From assembly GCF_001078375.1 (NCBI RefSeq), contig NZ_BBXI01000014.1, forward strand, positions 124,001 to 188,000: 64,000 bases of DNA, in the 5' to 3' direction. Origin of the DNA: Veillonella tobetsuensis (GTDB taxonomy: Bacteria > Bacillota > Negativicutes > Veillonellales > Veillonellaceae). A program made the position numbers and the translations under genes. This document shows positions 25,228 through 33,653 of this stretch, piece after piece. The notes beneath the pieces are model-generated. The model saw only the letters and a list, made by a program, of their open reading frames with translations. It searched no databases and was not told the origin of the DNA. Position 1 is the stretch's first letter. The number at the start of each line of letters is the position of its first letter.

Positions 25228-25352
25228 GTCTCTCTCCTTTTAACACAATACAACATAATTCTAGTAAGTCTCCCTTAACTAGATTTCTAGATGGCACTAG
25301 GAATCTAAGGTGACTAGTACATATAGATACACTATATCATACTTTCACCATA

Positions 25353-25380
25353 CAAAAAAGGACCCTCATTAGAGAGCCCT
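25353..25380 (-). terminator. Terminator after rplT
   Basis: On the minus strand GGGCTCT pairs with AGGGTCC (with G-U pairs) around CTAATG and is followed by seven T residues. The stem is stable only in this direction. Confidence 0.8.
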
Positions 25381-25400
25381 TAGTGTATTATATTATGCTA

Positions 25401-25751
25401 TTAAGCGTTTTTAGCTACTTCAACAAGTTTAGCGAATGCTACTGCATCGTTAACTGCCAAGTCAGCCAACATTTTACGGTTAACTTCAACGCCTGCTTTA
25501 GTCAAACCAGCGATGAAACGGCTATAAGTTGTACCATTGATGCGAGCCGCTGCGTTAATACGAGCGATCCACAATTGACGGAATTCGCGTTTTTTCGCAC
25601 GACGGTCACGACGAGCGTAGTACAACGCTTTCATTACTGTTTCGTTAGCTTTTTTGAACAAACGGGAACGTGTACCGCGGTAACCTTTAGCTAATTTTAA
25701 AATCTTTTTATGACGTGCATGAGCTGTAACGCCCTTTTTCACTCTTGCCAT
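25401..25751 (-). CDS. rplT: Ribosomal protein L20
   Basis: A 116-residue protein of the large ribosomal subunit with the standard L20 start ([24 protein letters not shown]) and the C-terminal RNA-binding end ([19 protein letters not shown]). Full family length. Last gene of infC-rpmI-rplT. In Bacillus, L20 represses its own operon through the leader transcript; the attenuator at 26557-26632 makes similar control plausible here. Confidence 0.98.
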   Translation of the reverse strand: MARVKKGVTAHARHKKILKLAKGYRGTRSRLFKKANETVMKALYYARRDRRAKKREFRQLWIARINAAARINGTTYSRFIAGLTKAGVEVNRKMLADLAVNDAVAFAKLVEVAKNA

Positions 25752-25798
25752 TGTATATTCCTCCTAAATTACGATGTTGTCGATTTAATAATTAACGA

Positions 25799-25996
25799 TT
25801 AAGCGTATGGTAAGCATTTAGCTACGCGTTTGTGGTCAGCTTTTGCAACCAATGTAGCTTTACGTAAATTACGTTTACGAGCTGGAGATTTTTTCTCAAG
25901 AATGTGGCTTTTGAAAGCTTTTGCACGCTTGAATTCACCAGTACCAGTTACTGCGAAACGTTTAGCCGCTGCGCGACGAGTTTTAATTTTTGGCAT
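25799..25996 (-). CDS. rpmI: Ribosomal protein L35
   Basis: A 65-residue basic protein of the large subunit ([24 protein letters not shown]), of normal length. It lies 47 bp upstream of rplT and 21 bp downstream of infC in the classical order infC-rpmI-rplT. Confidence 0.98.
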   Translation of the reverse strand: MPKIKTRRAAAKRFAVTGTGEFKRAKAFKSHILEKKSPARKRNLRKATLVAKADHKRVAKCLPYA

Positions 25997-26017
25997 AATT
26001 ATAATCCTCCCAAAACA

Positions 26018-26527
26018 TTATTTACTTACTAAAATCATGGTCATGTTACGACCTTCTAATTTAGCTGCTTTTTCAATAGACGCTGTTTCTTTGAGTTCTT
26101 CAGCGAAACGTGTCAACACTGCCATGCCTAATTCAGGATGTGAAAGTTCACGACCGCGGAACATGATAGTTACCTTTACTTTGTTACCTTCACCCAAGAA
26201 TTTGGATGCGTTTTTCATTTTTACGTAAAAGTCATGGTCTTCAATATGTGGACGTAACTTAACTTCTTTTAAAGTTACGGTTTTTTGTTTCTTTTTCGCT
26301 TCTTTCTCGCGTTTTTGTTGTTCATAACGATATTTACCGTAGTTCATAATACGAGCTACCGGTGGTTTAGCGTTAGGTGCAATTTCCACAAGATCAAGAT
26401 GCTTTTCTTCAGCCAATGCCAACGCCTCACGGCCAGACATGATACCGATTTGTTCGTTTTCAGGACCTACTACACGAAGTTCACGAGCACGAATCTCTTC
26501 ATTAATGCGTGGTGTATCCTTGCTAAT
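26018..26527 (-). CDS. infC: Translation initiation factor IF-3, AUU start
   Basis: IF-3 keeps ribosomal subunits apart and checks the initiator tRNA. The N-domain (RINEEIRARELRVVG) and C-domain (EVKLRPHIEDHDFYVKMKNASKFL) are complete. I place the start at the ATT at 26525-26527, reading (M)SKDTPRINEE, because GGAGGTGAA lies six bases before it; an upstream ATG falls inside the leader terminator hairpin and has no ribosome site. AUU starts are known for infC in enterobacteria and allow IF-3 to limit its own translation. The resulting protein is 169 residues. First gene of its operon. Confidence 0.93.
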   Translation of the reverse strand: MSKDTPRINEEIRARELRVVGPENEQIGIMSGREALALAEEKHLDLVEIAPNAKPPVARIMNYGKYRYEQQKREKEAKKKQKTVTLKEVKLRPHIEDHDFYVKMKNASKFLGEGNKVKVTIMFRGRELSHPELGMAVLTRFAEELKETASIEKAAKLEGRNMTMILVSK

Positions 26528-26540
26528 AGCGTTCACCTCC

Positions 26541-26632
26541 AAGAGAATAAAAAAAACGGATGGCAAACACCATCCGAATAGAGTTCTCTATATTAACCTC
26601 ATACTTCTTGGTATTAGGTGAGTGGCGGATGG
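26541..26632 (-). promoter_or_regulatory. infC operon leader with attenuator
   Basis: CGGATGG at 26557-26563 and CCATCCG at 26570-26576 form a terminator stem followed on the minus strand by eight T residues, ending 14 bp before the infC ribosome site. An earlier leader segment (complement of 26624-26634, GGCCATCCGCC) is identical to the 3' arm over CCATCCG, so it can pair with the same 5' arm and prevent termination. This two-state design fits transcription attenuation of the kind described for L20 control in Bacillus, though the exact mechanism here is inferred. Confidence 0.75.
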
Positions 26633-26657
26633 CCTCTGCTTCATAAATTACTTAATT

Positions 26658-26686
26658 ATAATAACAAATAGAATTGTGAAAGTCAA
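26658..26686 (-). promoter_or_regulatory. infC operon promoter
   Basis: On the minus strand TTGACT (complement of 26681-26686), a 17-bp spacer and TATTAT (complement of 26658-26663). Transcription would start near 26651, giving a ~120-nt leader that contains the attenuator. Confidence 0.7.
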
Positions 26687-26877
26687 GAACAATCTTAATA
26701 ACTTTCAGCAAAACTATATATTTTTATAACTACTGTAGTATAACAAAAATTCTTGTCCTTGTACACTCTTTATTATATCGACAAATTTATATATATCATT
26801 ATATAATAATAGTAGTTATAAATTATTTTTATGTTATTATTCTTTGTATTTATAGTATATTCTAAGGAGGTTTTATT

Positions 26878-28398
26878 ATGAGTGCAACAAATAGTACTCT
26901 CCCACCTAAAGCACCATCTAATCAAGCCCCGCAAAAGGCTCGTACAACGGTGCAAAATATCGGTCTTATTCTTGCCTTTATCGTACTAGGCGCTATTTTA
27001 TTAGTACCAACACCTGAAACATTATCTACAGGTGGTCATCGCATGATTGGAGTCCTCGCATTCGCCATCATCTTGTGGATGACGTCGGCTGTATCCTATC
27101 CTGTAAGTGCGACCATGATTACAGCACTCACAGCATTGCTATTAGGTTTCTCACCAAATCCAGAGGCACCAGCCAAAGCAATGGGCACAGCTAATGCTTT
27201 GAAATTGATTATTTCGGGTTATTCGGCCCCTGCCATGATCCTCGTTGGTGCGGCTATGTTTATCTCTGTAGCTATGCGTAAAACGGGACTTGATCGCCGC
27301 ATTGCGATGCTTGTATTATCTAGCGTAGGCACTAAGGTGAGCCGCATTTATTTAGGCGTTATTATCACTGGTCTCATCCTCGCCTTCTTCGTACCGAGTG
27401 CCACAGCACGTATCGCCTGCTTAGCCCCAATTATTATTGGTATTGTTGAGAACTTAGGTATTGAACGTAAAAGCCGCGTTGCAGCCCTCCTGATGGTAGG
27501 TGCTGTCCAAGCAGATACGTTCTGGAACATCATGATTCAAACAGCGGCAGCTCAAAACCTTGTAGCGGTAGGTTTCATGCAAACCCAAATGAAAAGTGCC
27601 GTAAGTTGGATTGACTGGCTCATGGCAGCGGCTCCATTCTCCATCATTATGGTTATTATTACGTACTTCTTAACACAAGCTTTCATTAAACCAGAGTTCA
27701 AGGAACTCATTGGCGGTGATGTACAGCTCGCTAAGATGCGCCAAGAAATCGGGCCTATGAGCACTGATGAAAAAAAACTATTATGTATCTCCATTATGCT
27801 CCTTGCTTTATGGGCAACAGGTGGTAAATTACATTCCATCGATACTACAACTACAACAATTGTAGCTGTCGCATTATTCTTCCTTCCTAAAATAGGGATT
27901 ATGGACTGGAAATTTGCTCAACCAAATATCGATTGGGGTTCCATCGTTATGTTTGGTGCTGGTATTGGTCTTGGCTCCGTATTACTAAAAACAAAAGCAG
28001 CTACTTGGCTCGCTCAAGTATTCGTGAATGCATTCTCCCTTGAAACAGCCAGCGTATTCTTATTAATTGCGGTTATGGCTGCATTCCTTATTCTAATTCA
28101 CCTAGGCTTTGCATCTGCTACAGCCCTCTCCTCTGCTATGATTCCAATCGTTATTTCTATCGTTATGGGACATAACGCAGAAGGCCTTAACCCATTAGGC
28201 GTAACAATGCTCATGCAATACGCCATCTGCTTTGGCCTAGTACTACCTGTAAACTCACCACAAGGTATGGTGGCTTACGGTACAGACACATTCGACGTAA
28301 AAACATTTATGACTACTGGTATTCCATTGACTATTATTGGCTATGTAATGATGCTCGTATTTGCTCTTACATATTGGCACTGGATTGGAATCGCATAA
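26878..28398 (+). CDS. DASS-family anion:Na+ symporter, 506 aa
   Basis: A 506-residue inner-membrane transporter of the divalent anion:sodium symporter (SLC13-type) family. A short polar N-terminus (~25 residues) precedes 11-12 hydrophobic helices. Helix-hairpin and signature regions are visible: VPSATARIACLAPI in the first half and GFASATALSSAMIPI in the second, each carrying the family's serine/threonine-bearing SxT-type motif. Such proteins import citrate, malate, fumarate, succinate or tartrate. AAGGAGG is six bases from the ATG. It is monocistronic and convergent with the MFS gene at 28475, sharing the terminator at 28431-28460. The substrate is not resolvable from sequence. Confidence 0.85.
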   Translation: MSATNSTLPPKAPSNQAPQKARTTVQNIGLILAFIVLGAILLVPTPETLSTGGHRMIGVLAFAIILWMTSAVSYPVSATMITALTALLLGFSPNPEAPAKAMGTANALKLIISGYSAPAMILVGAAMFISVAMRKTGLDRRIAMLVLSSVGTKVSRIYLGVIITGLILAFFVPSATARIACLAPIIIGIVENLGIERKSRVAALLMVGAVQADTFWNIMIQTAAAQNLVAVGFMQTQMKSAVSWIDWLMAAAPFSIIMVIITYFLTQAFIKPEFKELIGGDVQLAKMRQEIGPMSTDEKKLLCISIMLLALWATGGKLHSIDTTTTTIVAVALFFLPKIGIMDWKFAQPNIDWGSIVMFGAGIGLGSVLLKTKAATWLAQVFVNAFSLETASVFLLIAVMAAFLILIHLGFASATALSSAMIPIVISIVMGHNAEGLNPLGVTMLMQYAICFGLVLPVNSPQGMVAYGTDTFDVKTFMTTGIPLTIIGYVMMLVFALTYWHWIGIA

Positions 28399-28430
28399 TA
28401 CTATACTTTCATAACAATCATATATAAACC

Positions 28431-28460
28431 AAAAGGCTCTGTCAGAAGACAGAGCCTTTT
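28431..28460. terminator. Bidirectional terminator between convergent transporters
   Basis: AAAAGGCTCTGTC, loop AGAA, GACAGAGCCTTTT: a perfect 13-bp stem with A and T runs on both sides, so it works in both directions. Confidence 0.9.
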
Positions 28461-28474
28461 CGATATTCACTATA

Positions 28475-29680
28475 TTATTCTAATTCCTTACCTTTAAGTT
28501 CAGGGATTAAGAATAGGGTTGCAAGAATATCAAGTACGTAGATAATAGCTAGGAATGCAATTGCTACTTGGAAGGAGTACATAGAGATAATCATGCCTAC
28601 TACCATTGGGCTAAAGCCACCTACAGCACGACCGATATTAAATAGTACGTTTTGAGCCGTTGCACGAGCAGTTGTTGGGTAGGCTTCTGCCATCAAGGCA
28701 CCGTAGCCACCCATCATACCATTTACAGAGGCGCCTAAAATAGCACCGGCAAATAGCATGGCAGTTGGATCAGATAGTTGAGAATAGATTAAAATAGATG
28801 CTACAGCACAGACTTGGAATAGGATGAATGTAGGTTTACGACCTATTTTATCAGCTAAGCGACCAAATAACCAAATACCTACCATCATGCCACAAACAGT
28901 AACCGCTGTCCACAAACCGGATTTTGTAAGAGAGAAGCCTAATTGCTTACTTAAGAAATTAGGTAACCAAATCATAATACCGTAATACCCAAAGTTTTGA
29001 ACAGATGTTAAAATAGCAACACCAATAGATGTCTTTGTAGTTCTTACATCTTTTACTAATAACTTGAAAGAGTTTGTATGTGAATGCTCTTTATCTTCTT
29101 TACTTTGTACAAAGATTTCTGGTTCATGTAGTTTCGCACGGAATACCCAAGCAACTAGTGCTGGAATAATGCCAACCATAAACATACCACGCCATCCAAT
29201 GATAGGAATGAGTAATGGTGTTAACAAGGCAGCAGCCAACACGCCTAATTGCCAACCAAGAGCAACATAGCTTGTCGCTTTTGCACGATGTTGTGCAGGC
29301 CAAGCTTCAGCAGCGAGTGCCATACCAATACCAAATTCACCACCTAAACCAATACCGGCTATTGTACGGTAAATTAGAAGATCCCAATACCCTTGAGCAA
29401 AAGCACAGAGACCAGTAAATACTGCAAATAGCACGATAGTCCAAGTCAATACGCGAACGCGACCAAATTTATCTGACAAAGTACCGAAGATGAAACCACC
29501 AAGTACGGCACCAACCAAGGTCCACGTCACCAAAGAACCTGCTTGACCAGTGGTCAAGCCTAAATCTCCAGAAATCAAGGTTAGCATAAAACCTAAAATC
29601 AAGAGATCAAAACCATCCATGGCATAACCAACGGAAGAACTAACGACGGCTTTCCAGCCATATGAATTTACTTCTTTCAT
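28475..29680 (-). CDS. MFS transporter of the aromatic acid/organic acid:H+ symporter type, 401 aa
   Basis: Twelve predicted helices. The start of helix 1 carries the DGFD motif (GYAMDGFDLLILGF) that marks the AAHS/SHS groups of proton-coupled aromatic-acid, sialate and lactate/pyruvate carriers. MFS loop motifs GTLSDKFGRVR and GRLADKIGRKP are present in the two halves, and RTIAGIGLGGEFG lies in helix 4. An organic acid substrate is likely; the exact one is unknown. GAAAGGAA precedes the ATG. Its leader (29721-29790) forms a long hairpin with a 14-bp palindrome in the loop. Convergent with the DASS gene, so two organic-anion carriers lie tail to tail. Confidence 0.82.
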   Translation of the reverse strand: MKEVNSYGWKAVVSSSVGYAMDGFDLLILGFMLTLISGDLGLTTGQAGSLVTWTLVGAVLGGFIFGTLSDKFGRVRVLTWTIVLFAVFTGLCAFAQGYWDLLIYRTIAGIGLGGEFGIGMALAAEAWPAQHRAKATSYVALGWQLGVLAAALLTPLLIPIIGWRGMFMVGIIPALVAWVFRAKLHEPEIFVQSKEDKEHSHTNSFKLLVKDVRTTKTSIGVAILTSVQNFGYYGIMIWLPNFLSKQLGFSLTKSGLWTAVTVCGMMVGIWLFGRLADKIGRKPTFILFQVCAVASILIYSQLSDPTAMLFAGAILGASVNGMMGGYGALMAEAYPTTARATAQNVLFNIGRAVGGFSPMVVGMIISMYSFQVAIAFLAIIYVLDILATLFLIPELKGKELE

Positions 29681-29720
29681 AGTATTTCCTTTCGCTACTC
29701 ACAGGTAACAATTAAAGAGA

Positions 29721-29790
29721 TAGCCCCCACTATACAAATGACTAACTCCTAGACTTAAGTCTAATGAAAGGCTTTAGTATATGGGGGCTA
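29721..29790 (-). promoter_or_regulatory. Hairpin leader with 14-bp palindrome upstream of MFS gene
   Basis: TAGCCCCCA (29722-29730) pairs with TGGGGGCTA (about 29783-29791), with a further TATAC/GTATA extension. The loop holds TAGACTTAAGTCTA (29751-29764), an exact palindrome typical of an operator for a dimeric regulator. No T run follows the stem, so it is not an obvious terminator. Confidence 0.5.
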
Positions 29791-29853
29791 AATTTATATC
29801 TGTTTATTTTGATGCATATAAGAAATTAGATTATAACAATTTCAAACATGACA

Positions 29854-29884
29854 ACTCATCCATCAATAATATTGATGGATGAGT
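29854..29884. terminator. Hairpin downstream of thrS
   Basis: ACTCATCCATCAA and its exact complement form a 13-bp stem with a five-base loop, 13 bp after the thrS stop. The T run on the minus strand is weak (GTTGTCATG), so termination efficiency is uncertain. Confidence 0.55.
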
Positions 29885-29896
29885 CATAATAGTCAA

Positions 29897-31807
29897 TTAG
29901 TTGCGTTCTTTGATTTCGATTTTAATAGCATTGAAGAATTCTTCGAATGGTACGGAACCCAATTCGTCACCGCCGTGTTTACGAACGTTAACTGTGCCTT
30001 CTTCAACTTCTTTATCGCCTACCACAAGCATGTATGGAACTTTTGCCATTTGTGCTTGGCGGATTTTATAGCCAATTTTTTCGCTACGATCATCCACTTC
30101 TACACGTACATAGTCGCGATGCATTTGTTTTGCCAATTCTTTAGCATATTCAACATGTTTTTCAGAGATAGGCAAAAGTTTAACTTGTACAGGAGCCATC
30201 CAAGTTGGGAACGCACCTGCATAGTGTTCAGTTAAGATGCCGATAAAACGTTCCATGGAGCCGAAGCATGCACGGTGAATCATGATAGGACGATGTTTTT
30301 GACCATCTTCGCCAACGTATTCAATTTGGAAGCGTTCAGGCAAGTTCATATCTAATTGAATAGTACCACATTGCCATGTACGGCCCAAGGAGTCTTCGAT
30401 ATGGTAGTCAAGTTTAGGACCATAGAATGCGCCATCGCCAGGATTGATTACGTAAGGAATACCTTTGGCTTCGATAGCATTGCGCAATGCTTCTGTAGCT
30501 GCTTCCCAAATTGCATCATCCCCCATTGCATTGTCTGGTTTAGTGGACAATTCAACATGGTATTTTAAACCGAATTGGCTATAAATGCGGTCGAATAATT
30601 CGATAACTTTCATCAATTCAGATTGCATTTGATTTGGCAACATGAATACGTGAGCATCGTCTTGTGTGAAAGCACGTACGCGGAATAAGCCATGCAACGC
30701 ACCGGATAATTCATGACGGTGTACTAAACCAAGTTCAGCATAACGCAATGGGAAGTCACGGTAGGAATGCATATCGTTTTGGTACACCAAGATACCACCT
30801 GGGCAGTTCATTGGTTTAATTGCATATTCTTCTTCGTCGATGATTGTAGTGTACATATTTTCACGGTAATGGAACCAGTGACCAGATGTTTCCCACAATT
30901 GTTTGTTCAAAATGATTGGTGTACGAATTTCTTCGTATTCAAATTCATGGTGAACTTCACGCCAGAAGTTTTCTAATTCGTTGCGAAGAGCCATACCTTT
31001 TGGTAAGAAGAATGGGAAGCCAGGACCTTCTTCTTTGATAACGAACAAACCAAGTTCTTTACCAAGTTTACGATGGTCCCGTTTAGCTGCTTCTTCAAGC
31101 ATATGAAGGTATGCATCAAGTTCTTCTTTCTTTTCAAATGCTGTACCGTAAATACGTTGCAACATTTTATTCTTTTCATCGCCACGCCAGTATGCACCTG
31201 CAATGCTTTGTAATTTGAAAGCTTTTACCTTACCAGTGGATGCCACGTGAGGACCTGCACAAAGATCGATGAAGTCGCCTTGCGCATAGCAAGAGATAAC
31301 AGCATCTTCAGGAAGATCTTCAATCAATTCTACCTTGTAGTCTTCGTTTTTAGATTTGAAGAACTCAATAGCTTCTTGACGAGACATTACGGATTTAGTG
31401 ATAGGCAAGTTTTCTTTTACAATACGGCTCATTTCCTTTTCGATTTTACCTAAATCTTCAGGAGTCAAAGTATGTTCCATATCAATATCGTAGTAGAAAC
31501 CTTTATCGATAGCAGGACCGATAGCCAATTTAGCTTCAGGCCATAAGCGTTTAACTGCTTGTGCCAAAATATGAGAAGCTGTATGGCGTAAAGTATGTTT
31601 ACCGCCATCTTCTTCGAATGTTAAGAAAGCTACTTCAGAACCATCTACGAGTTCTTCGCGAAGGTCTGTTAATTCACCGTTTACGTTAGCAGCCAGTACT
31701 TTTTTAGCCAAGCTGTTAGATAGTTGTTTTACTGCTTCACCAAGAGTAGTGCCAGCAGCGTATTCCTTTGCACTACCATCAGGTAAAATGATTTTTACAT
31801 CTGCCAT
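29897..31807 (-). CDS. thrS: Threonyl-tRNA synthetase, 636 aa
   Basis: Class II synthetase charging tRNA-Thr. Domains in order: TGS (MADVKIILPDGSAKEYAAG), the editing/SAD domain with HTLRHTASHILAQAV and CAGPHVASTG, the catalytic core (RTPIILNKQLWETSGHW, NCPGGILVYQ, RVRAFTQDDAHVF, RTWQCGTIQLD), and the anticodon-binding domain (VQVKLLPISEKHVEYAKEL). The start at 31807 has GGAGGAAAG upstream; the ATG five codons earlier overlaps that site. Expression is controlled by the T-box leader at 31853-32111. Full length and intact. Confidence 0.97.
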   Translation of the reverse strand: MADVKIILPDGSAKEYAAGTTLGEAVKQLSNSLAKKVLAANVNGELTDLREELVDGSEVAFLTFEEDGGKHTLRHTASHILAQAVKRLWPEAKLAIGPAIDKGFYYDIDMEHTLTPEDLGKIEKEMSRIVKENLPITKSVMSRQEAIEFFKSKNEDYKVELIEDLPEDAVISCYAQGDFIDLCAGPHVASTGKVKAFKLQSIAGAYWRGDEKNKMLQRIYGTAFEKKEELDAYLHMLEEAAKRDHRKLGKELGLFVIKEEGPGFPFFLPKGMALRNELENFWREVHHEFEYEEIRTPIILNKQLWETSGHWFHYRENMYTTIIDEEEYAIKPMNCPGGILVYQNDMHSYRDFPLRYAELGLVHRHELSGALHGLFRVRAFTQDDAHVFMLPNQMQSELMKVIELFDRIYSQFGLKYHVELSTKPDNAMGDDAIWEAATEALRNAIEAKGIPYVINPGDGAFYGPKLDYHIEDSLGRTWQCGTIQLDMNLPERFQIEYVGEDGQKHRPIMIHRACFGSMERFIGILTEHYAGAFPTWMAPVQVKLLPISEKHVEYAKELAKQMHRDYVRVEVDDRSEKIGYKIRQAQMAKVPYMLVVGDKEVEEGTVNVRKHGGDELGSVPFEEFFNAIKIEIKERN

Positions 31808-31852
31808 TTTTCTTTCCTCCAATTTATAAACTAGGATAGTTGGATTTTGGTA

Positions 31853-32111
31853 ATAAAAAAAGACCCTCTATCCCTACAAACAAGGGACGAAGATCATTCG
31901 CGGTTCCACCCTAGTTAACTACCTATACGAATATATATGTATAGTAATTCACTTCATTAAGCCCGATAACGGTGGCGGCCGTATTTGCCTACTTAGGTTC
32001 GACAAATCAGTTTAAAGGGGGTAACTCTGATATATGTGTAAGGCATTTCCAGCATCTGCCTCTCTCTGGTACACAGGGATATGAGAATCATGTCCTTTGC
32101 ATCACTTTTAC
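31853..32111 (-). promoter_or_regulatory. T-box leader of thrS
   Basis: The conserved T-box AGGGTGGAACCGCG is complementary to 31899-31912. It is followed by a terminator hairpin (31862-31897) with a seven-T run complementary to 31853-31860. Upstream lie ~200 nt with the expected stem I region. By family knowledge, uncharged tRNA-Thr pairs with the specifier and the T-box, favouring the antiterminator and thrS expression. An ACC triplet (Thr codon) occurs in a plausible loop (GTTACCCCC), but I could not fix the specifier with confidence. Confidence 0.92.
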
Positions 32112-32117
32112 TCAATC

Positions 32118-32146
32118 ATCTTATCATAGACATTAAAAAATTTCAA
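32118..32146 (-). promoter_or_regulatory. thrS promoter
   Basis: On the minus strand TTGAAA (complement of 32141-32146), a 17-bp spacer and TAAGAT (complement of 32118-32123), placing the start near 32111, just before the T-box leader. Confidence 0.7.
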
Positions 32147-32164
32147 CTATACAATAAAATCACA

Positions 32165-32228
32165 ACAGGCCTGTACTATCTTGAAAGAGCACCATATCAG
32201 CGCACCTTCAAATGTATTACAGGCCTGT
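32165..32228. repeat. Pair of ACAGGCCTGT palindromes
   Basis: The exact 10-bp palindrome ACAGGCCTGT occurs at 32165-32174 and 32219-32228, each followed by TA[CG]TAT. They lie between the end of the secreted-protein gene and the thrS promoter. They could be paired operators for a regulator of thrS, or part of a terminator for the upstream gene. Confidence 0.4.
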
Positions 32229-32290
32229 AGTATTTCTGGAGAGTGTTAAAAAATCCCACCCTCTGCGTCCAACTTTAGTTTACCACTTCA

Positions 32291-33283
32291 TTATTTTCTT
32301 TCAAAATGAGCGGACAACATGGATCCAATCACTTTTTCAATTTTAGCATTTGTAATGTCTGGGCCTTTGAACAAGATTAACATTACATCGTCAGAGTTGT
32401 CTTGCTTAGATACCATCAATACGCCGCTACCACGAGCACCATTATCATCGTAGTCTTTTGCAACGATAACCATATTGAGGTAATGATCTTTCATGTATGT
32501 GTATACCTTGCTTTGTTTAGCAGAGTTTCCAATGCTGCTAGCCATACCCATGGCACGATTAAATACGATTGTATTTGCATTGTGTGGATTGTTGCGAAGT
32601 TGTTGTTTTTCTTCGTCATTAAGTGGCAATAGGTTCACCATCAAGGATTCACCCATGCGGCCACGGAGCATAGCGGGCATTGTTTCACGCACATCGGCCG
32701 GAATATCGGTGCTAGGATTCAACTTTAATTCTTTAGGAACAGTCATGTACAATGTGCCTTTGCTATTTTCACCTAACACAGTCTTACTGTTATCGATAGC
32801 ACCCATTGTAAAAGTATCTTTAATGATTTCCATTTGTACACCCAATGGTTTTTCAGGTACGCCACGGCTAGCCACTTGGATGTCACCAGATTTTGTTTTC
32901 TTAATGGTTTCTACGGACCAAGCTGCACCTGGTTTACCTTCATCACTAGGAGAGGTCAAAGCAGCAGGCACTTCTTTAGCACCTGTGAACACATAGGTTT
33001 GGGCTGGTACGATTGTATCAGGCGCACCTGCTTTGTTGAATACAGCACCATATAATACATTTGGCACTACAGCAGAACCAATTCGTAAGTTATTGTTTTC
33101 TTGGCTTTCAACATCAAAATTGATATTGCCCGCAAAGGTTACGTCTGGATTATGGTTAATAATAACAACAGTGCCTGGTTGTGGAATCATAACAGGACCA
33201 GTTGGCGCTGCAAAAGCAGCTGTTGCCATGGATGCCCCAAGAGCAGTTAATACCAATGCGCGTTTTAATACATTACATTTCAT
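32291..33283 (-). CDS. Secreted protein of unknown function, 330 aa
   Basis: A signal peptide (MKCNVLKRALVLTALGASMA then TAAFA, cleavage before APTGP) precedes a soluble 305-residue chain with no cysteine and no transmembrane segment. The early part (PQPGTVVIINHNPDVTFAGNINF) is beta-like; the later part (MKDHYLNMVIVAKDYDDNGARGSGVLMVSKQDN) is mixed. AGGAGAATAATA precedes the ATG. The family is not recognised; it is probably a Veillonella-type periplasmic or envelope protein. Its stop lies 62 bp from the palindromes upstream of thrS. Confidence 0.7.
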   Translation of the reverse strand: MKCNVLKRALVLTALGASMATAAFAAPTGPVMIPQPGTVVIINHNPDVTFAGNINFDVESQENNNLRIGSAVVPNVLYGAVFNKAGAPDTIVPAQTYVFTGAKEVPAALTSPSDEGKPGAAWSVETIKKTKSGDIQVASRGVPEKPLGVQMEIIKDTFTMGAIDNSKTVLGENSKGTLYMTVPKELKLNPSTDIPADVRETMPAMLRGRMGESLMVNLLPLNDEEKQQLRNNPHNANTIVFNRAMGMASSIGNSAKQSKVYTYMKDHYLNMVIVAKDYDDNGARGSGVLMVSKQDNSDDVMLILFKGPDITNAKIEKVIGSMLSAHFERK

Positions 33284-33322
33284 TATTATTCTCCTAGATT
33301 CGGATAATTCTCTACGCTACGT

Positions 33323-33652
33323 TTAGCATACTAAAGTAACTATAGGCAGGCTCGATAGAATATCAATAGCCAGTTCTCGTGTGTCAGGTGTACATCTAAG
33401 CATACAGCGTCCAGCTGTATCGACAGTAGTCATGACACCTACATATTCATAGCCTTCTAAGATTCGATTGACATAATTTGTATGTTTCGGATCGATGTGA
33501 AAGTACAAATAGGATTCCTCCCCTGTCCCTGTATAAACAGTTGGTTCTGGAAAGCCTTGTAACGAGCGAGATGCTACTAAAGGCACTTCATTAGAAGTTA
33601 TATAGGCCTCTTCATTACAGGCGGTCATATCAATGGTATGTGACTCCACCAT
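33323..33652 (-). CDS. DUF4911 family protein, 109 aa
   Basis: The middle section (ESYLYFHIDPKHTNYVNRILEGYEYVGVMTTVD then AGRCMLRCTPDT) matches the DUF4911 pattern: a compact alpha/beta domain of unknown function, common in Clostridia and Negativicutes. One base separates it from the stop of the U32 gene upstream, so it is translationally coupled to trhP. This suggests a link to tRNA modification, but only by context. Confidence 0.75.
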   Translation of the reverse strand: MVESHTIDMTACNEEAYITSNEVPLVASRSLQGFPEPTVYTGTGEESYLYFHIDPKHTNYVNRILEGYEYVGVMTTVDTAGRCMLRCTPDTRELAIDILSSLPIVTLVC

Positions 33653-33653
33653 A

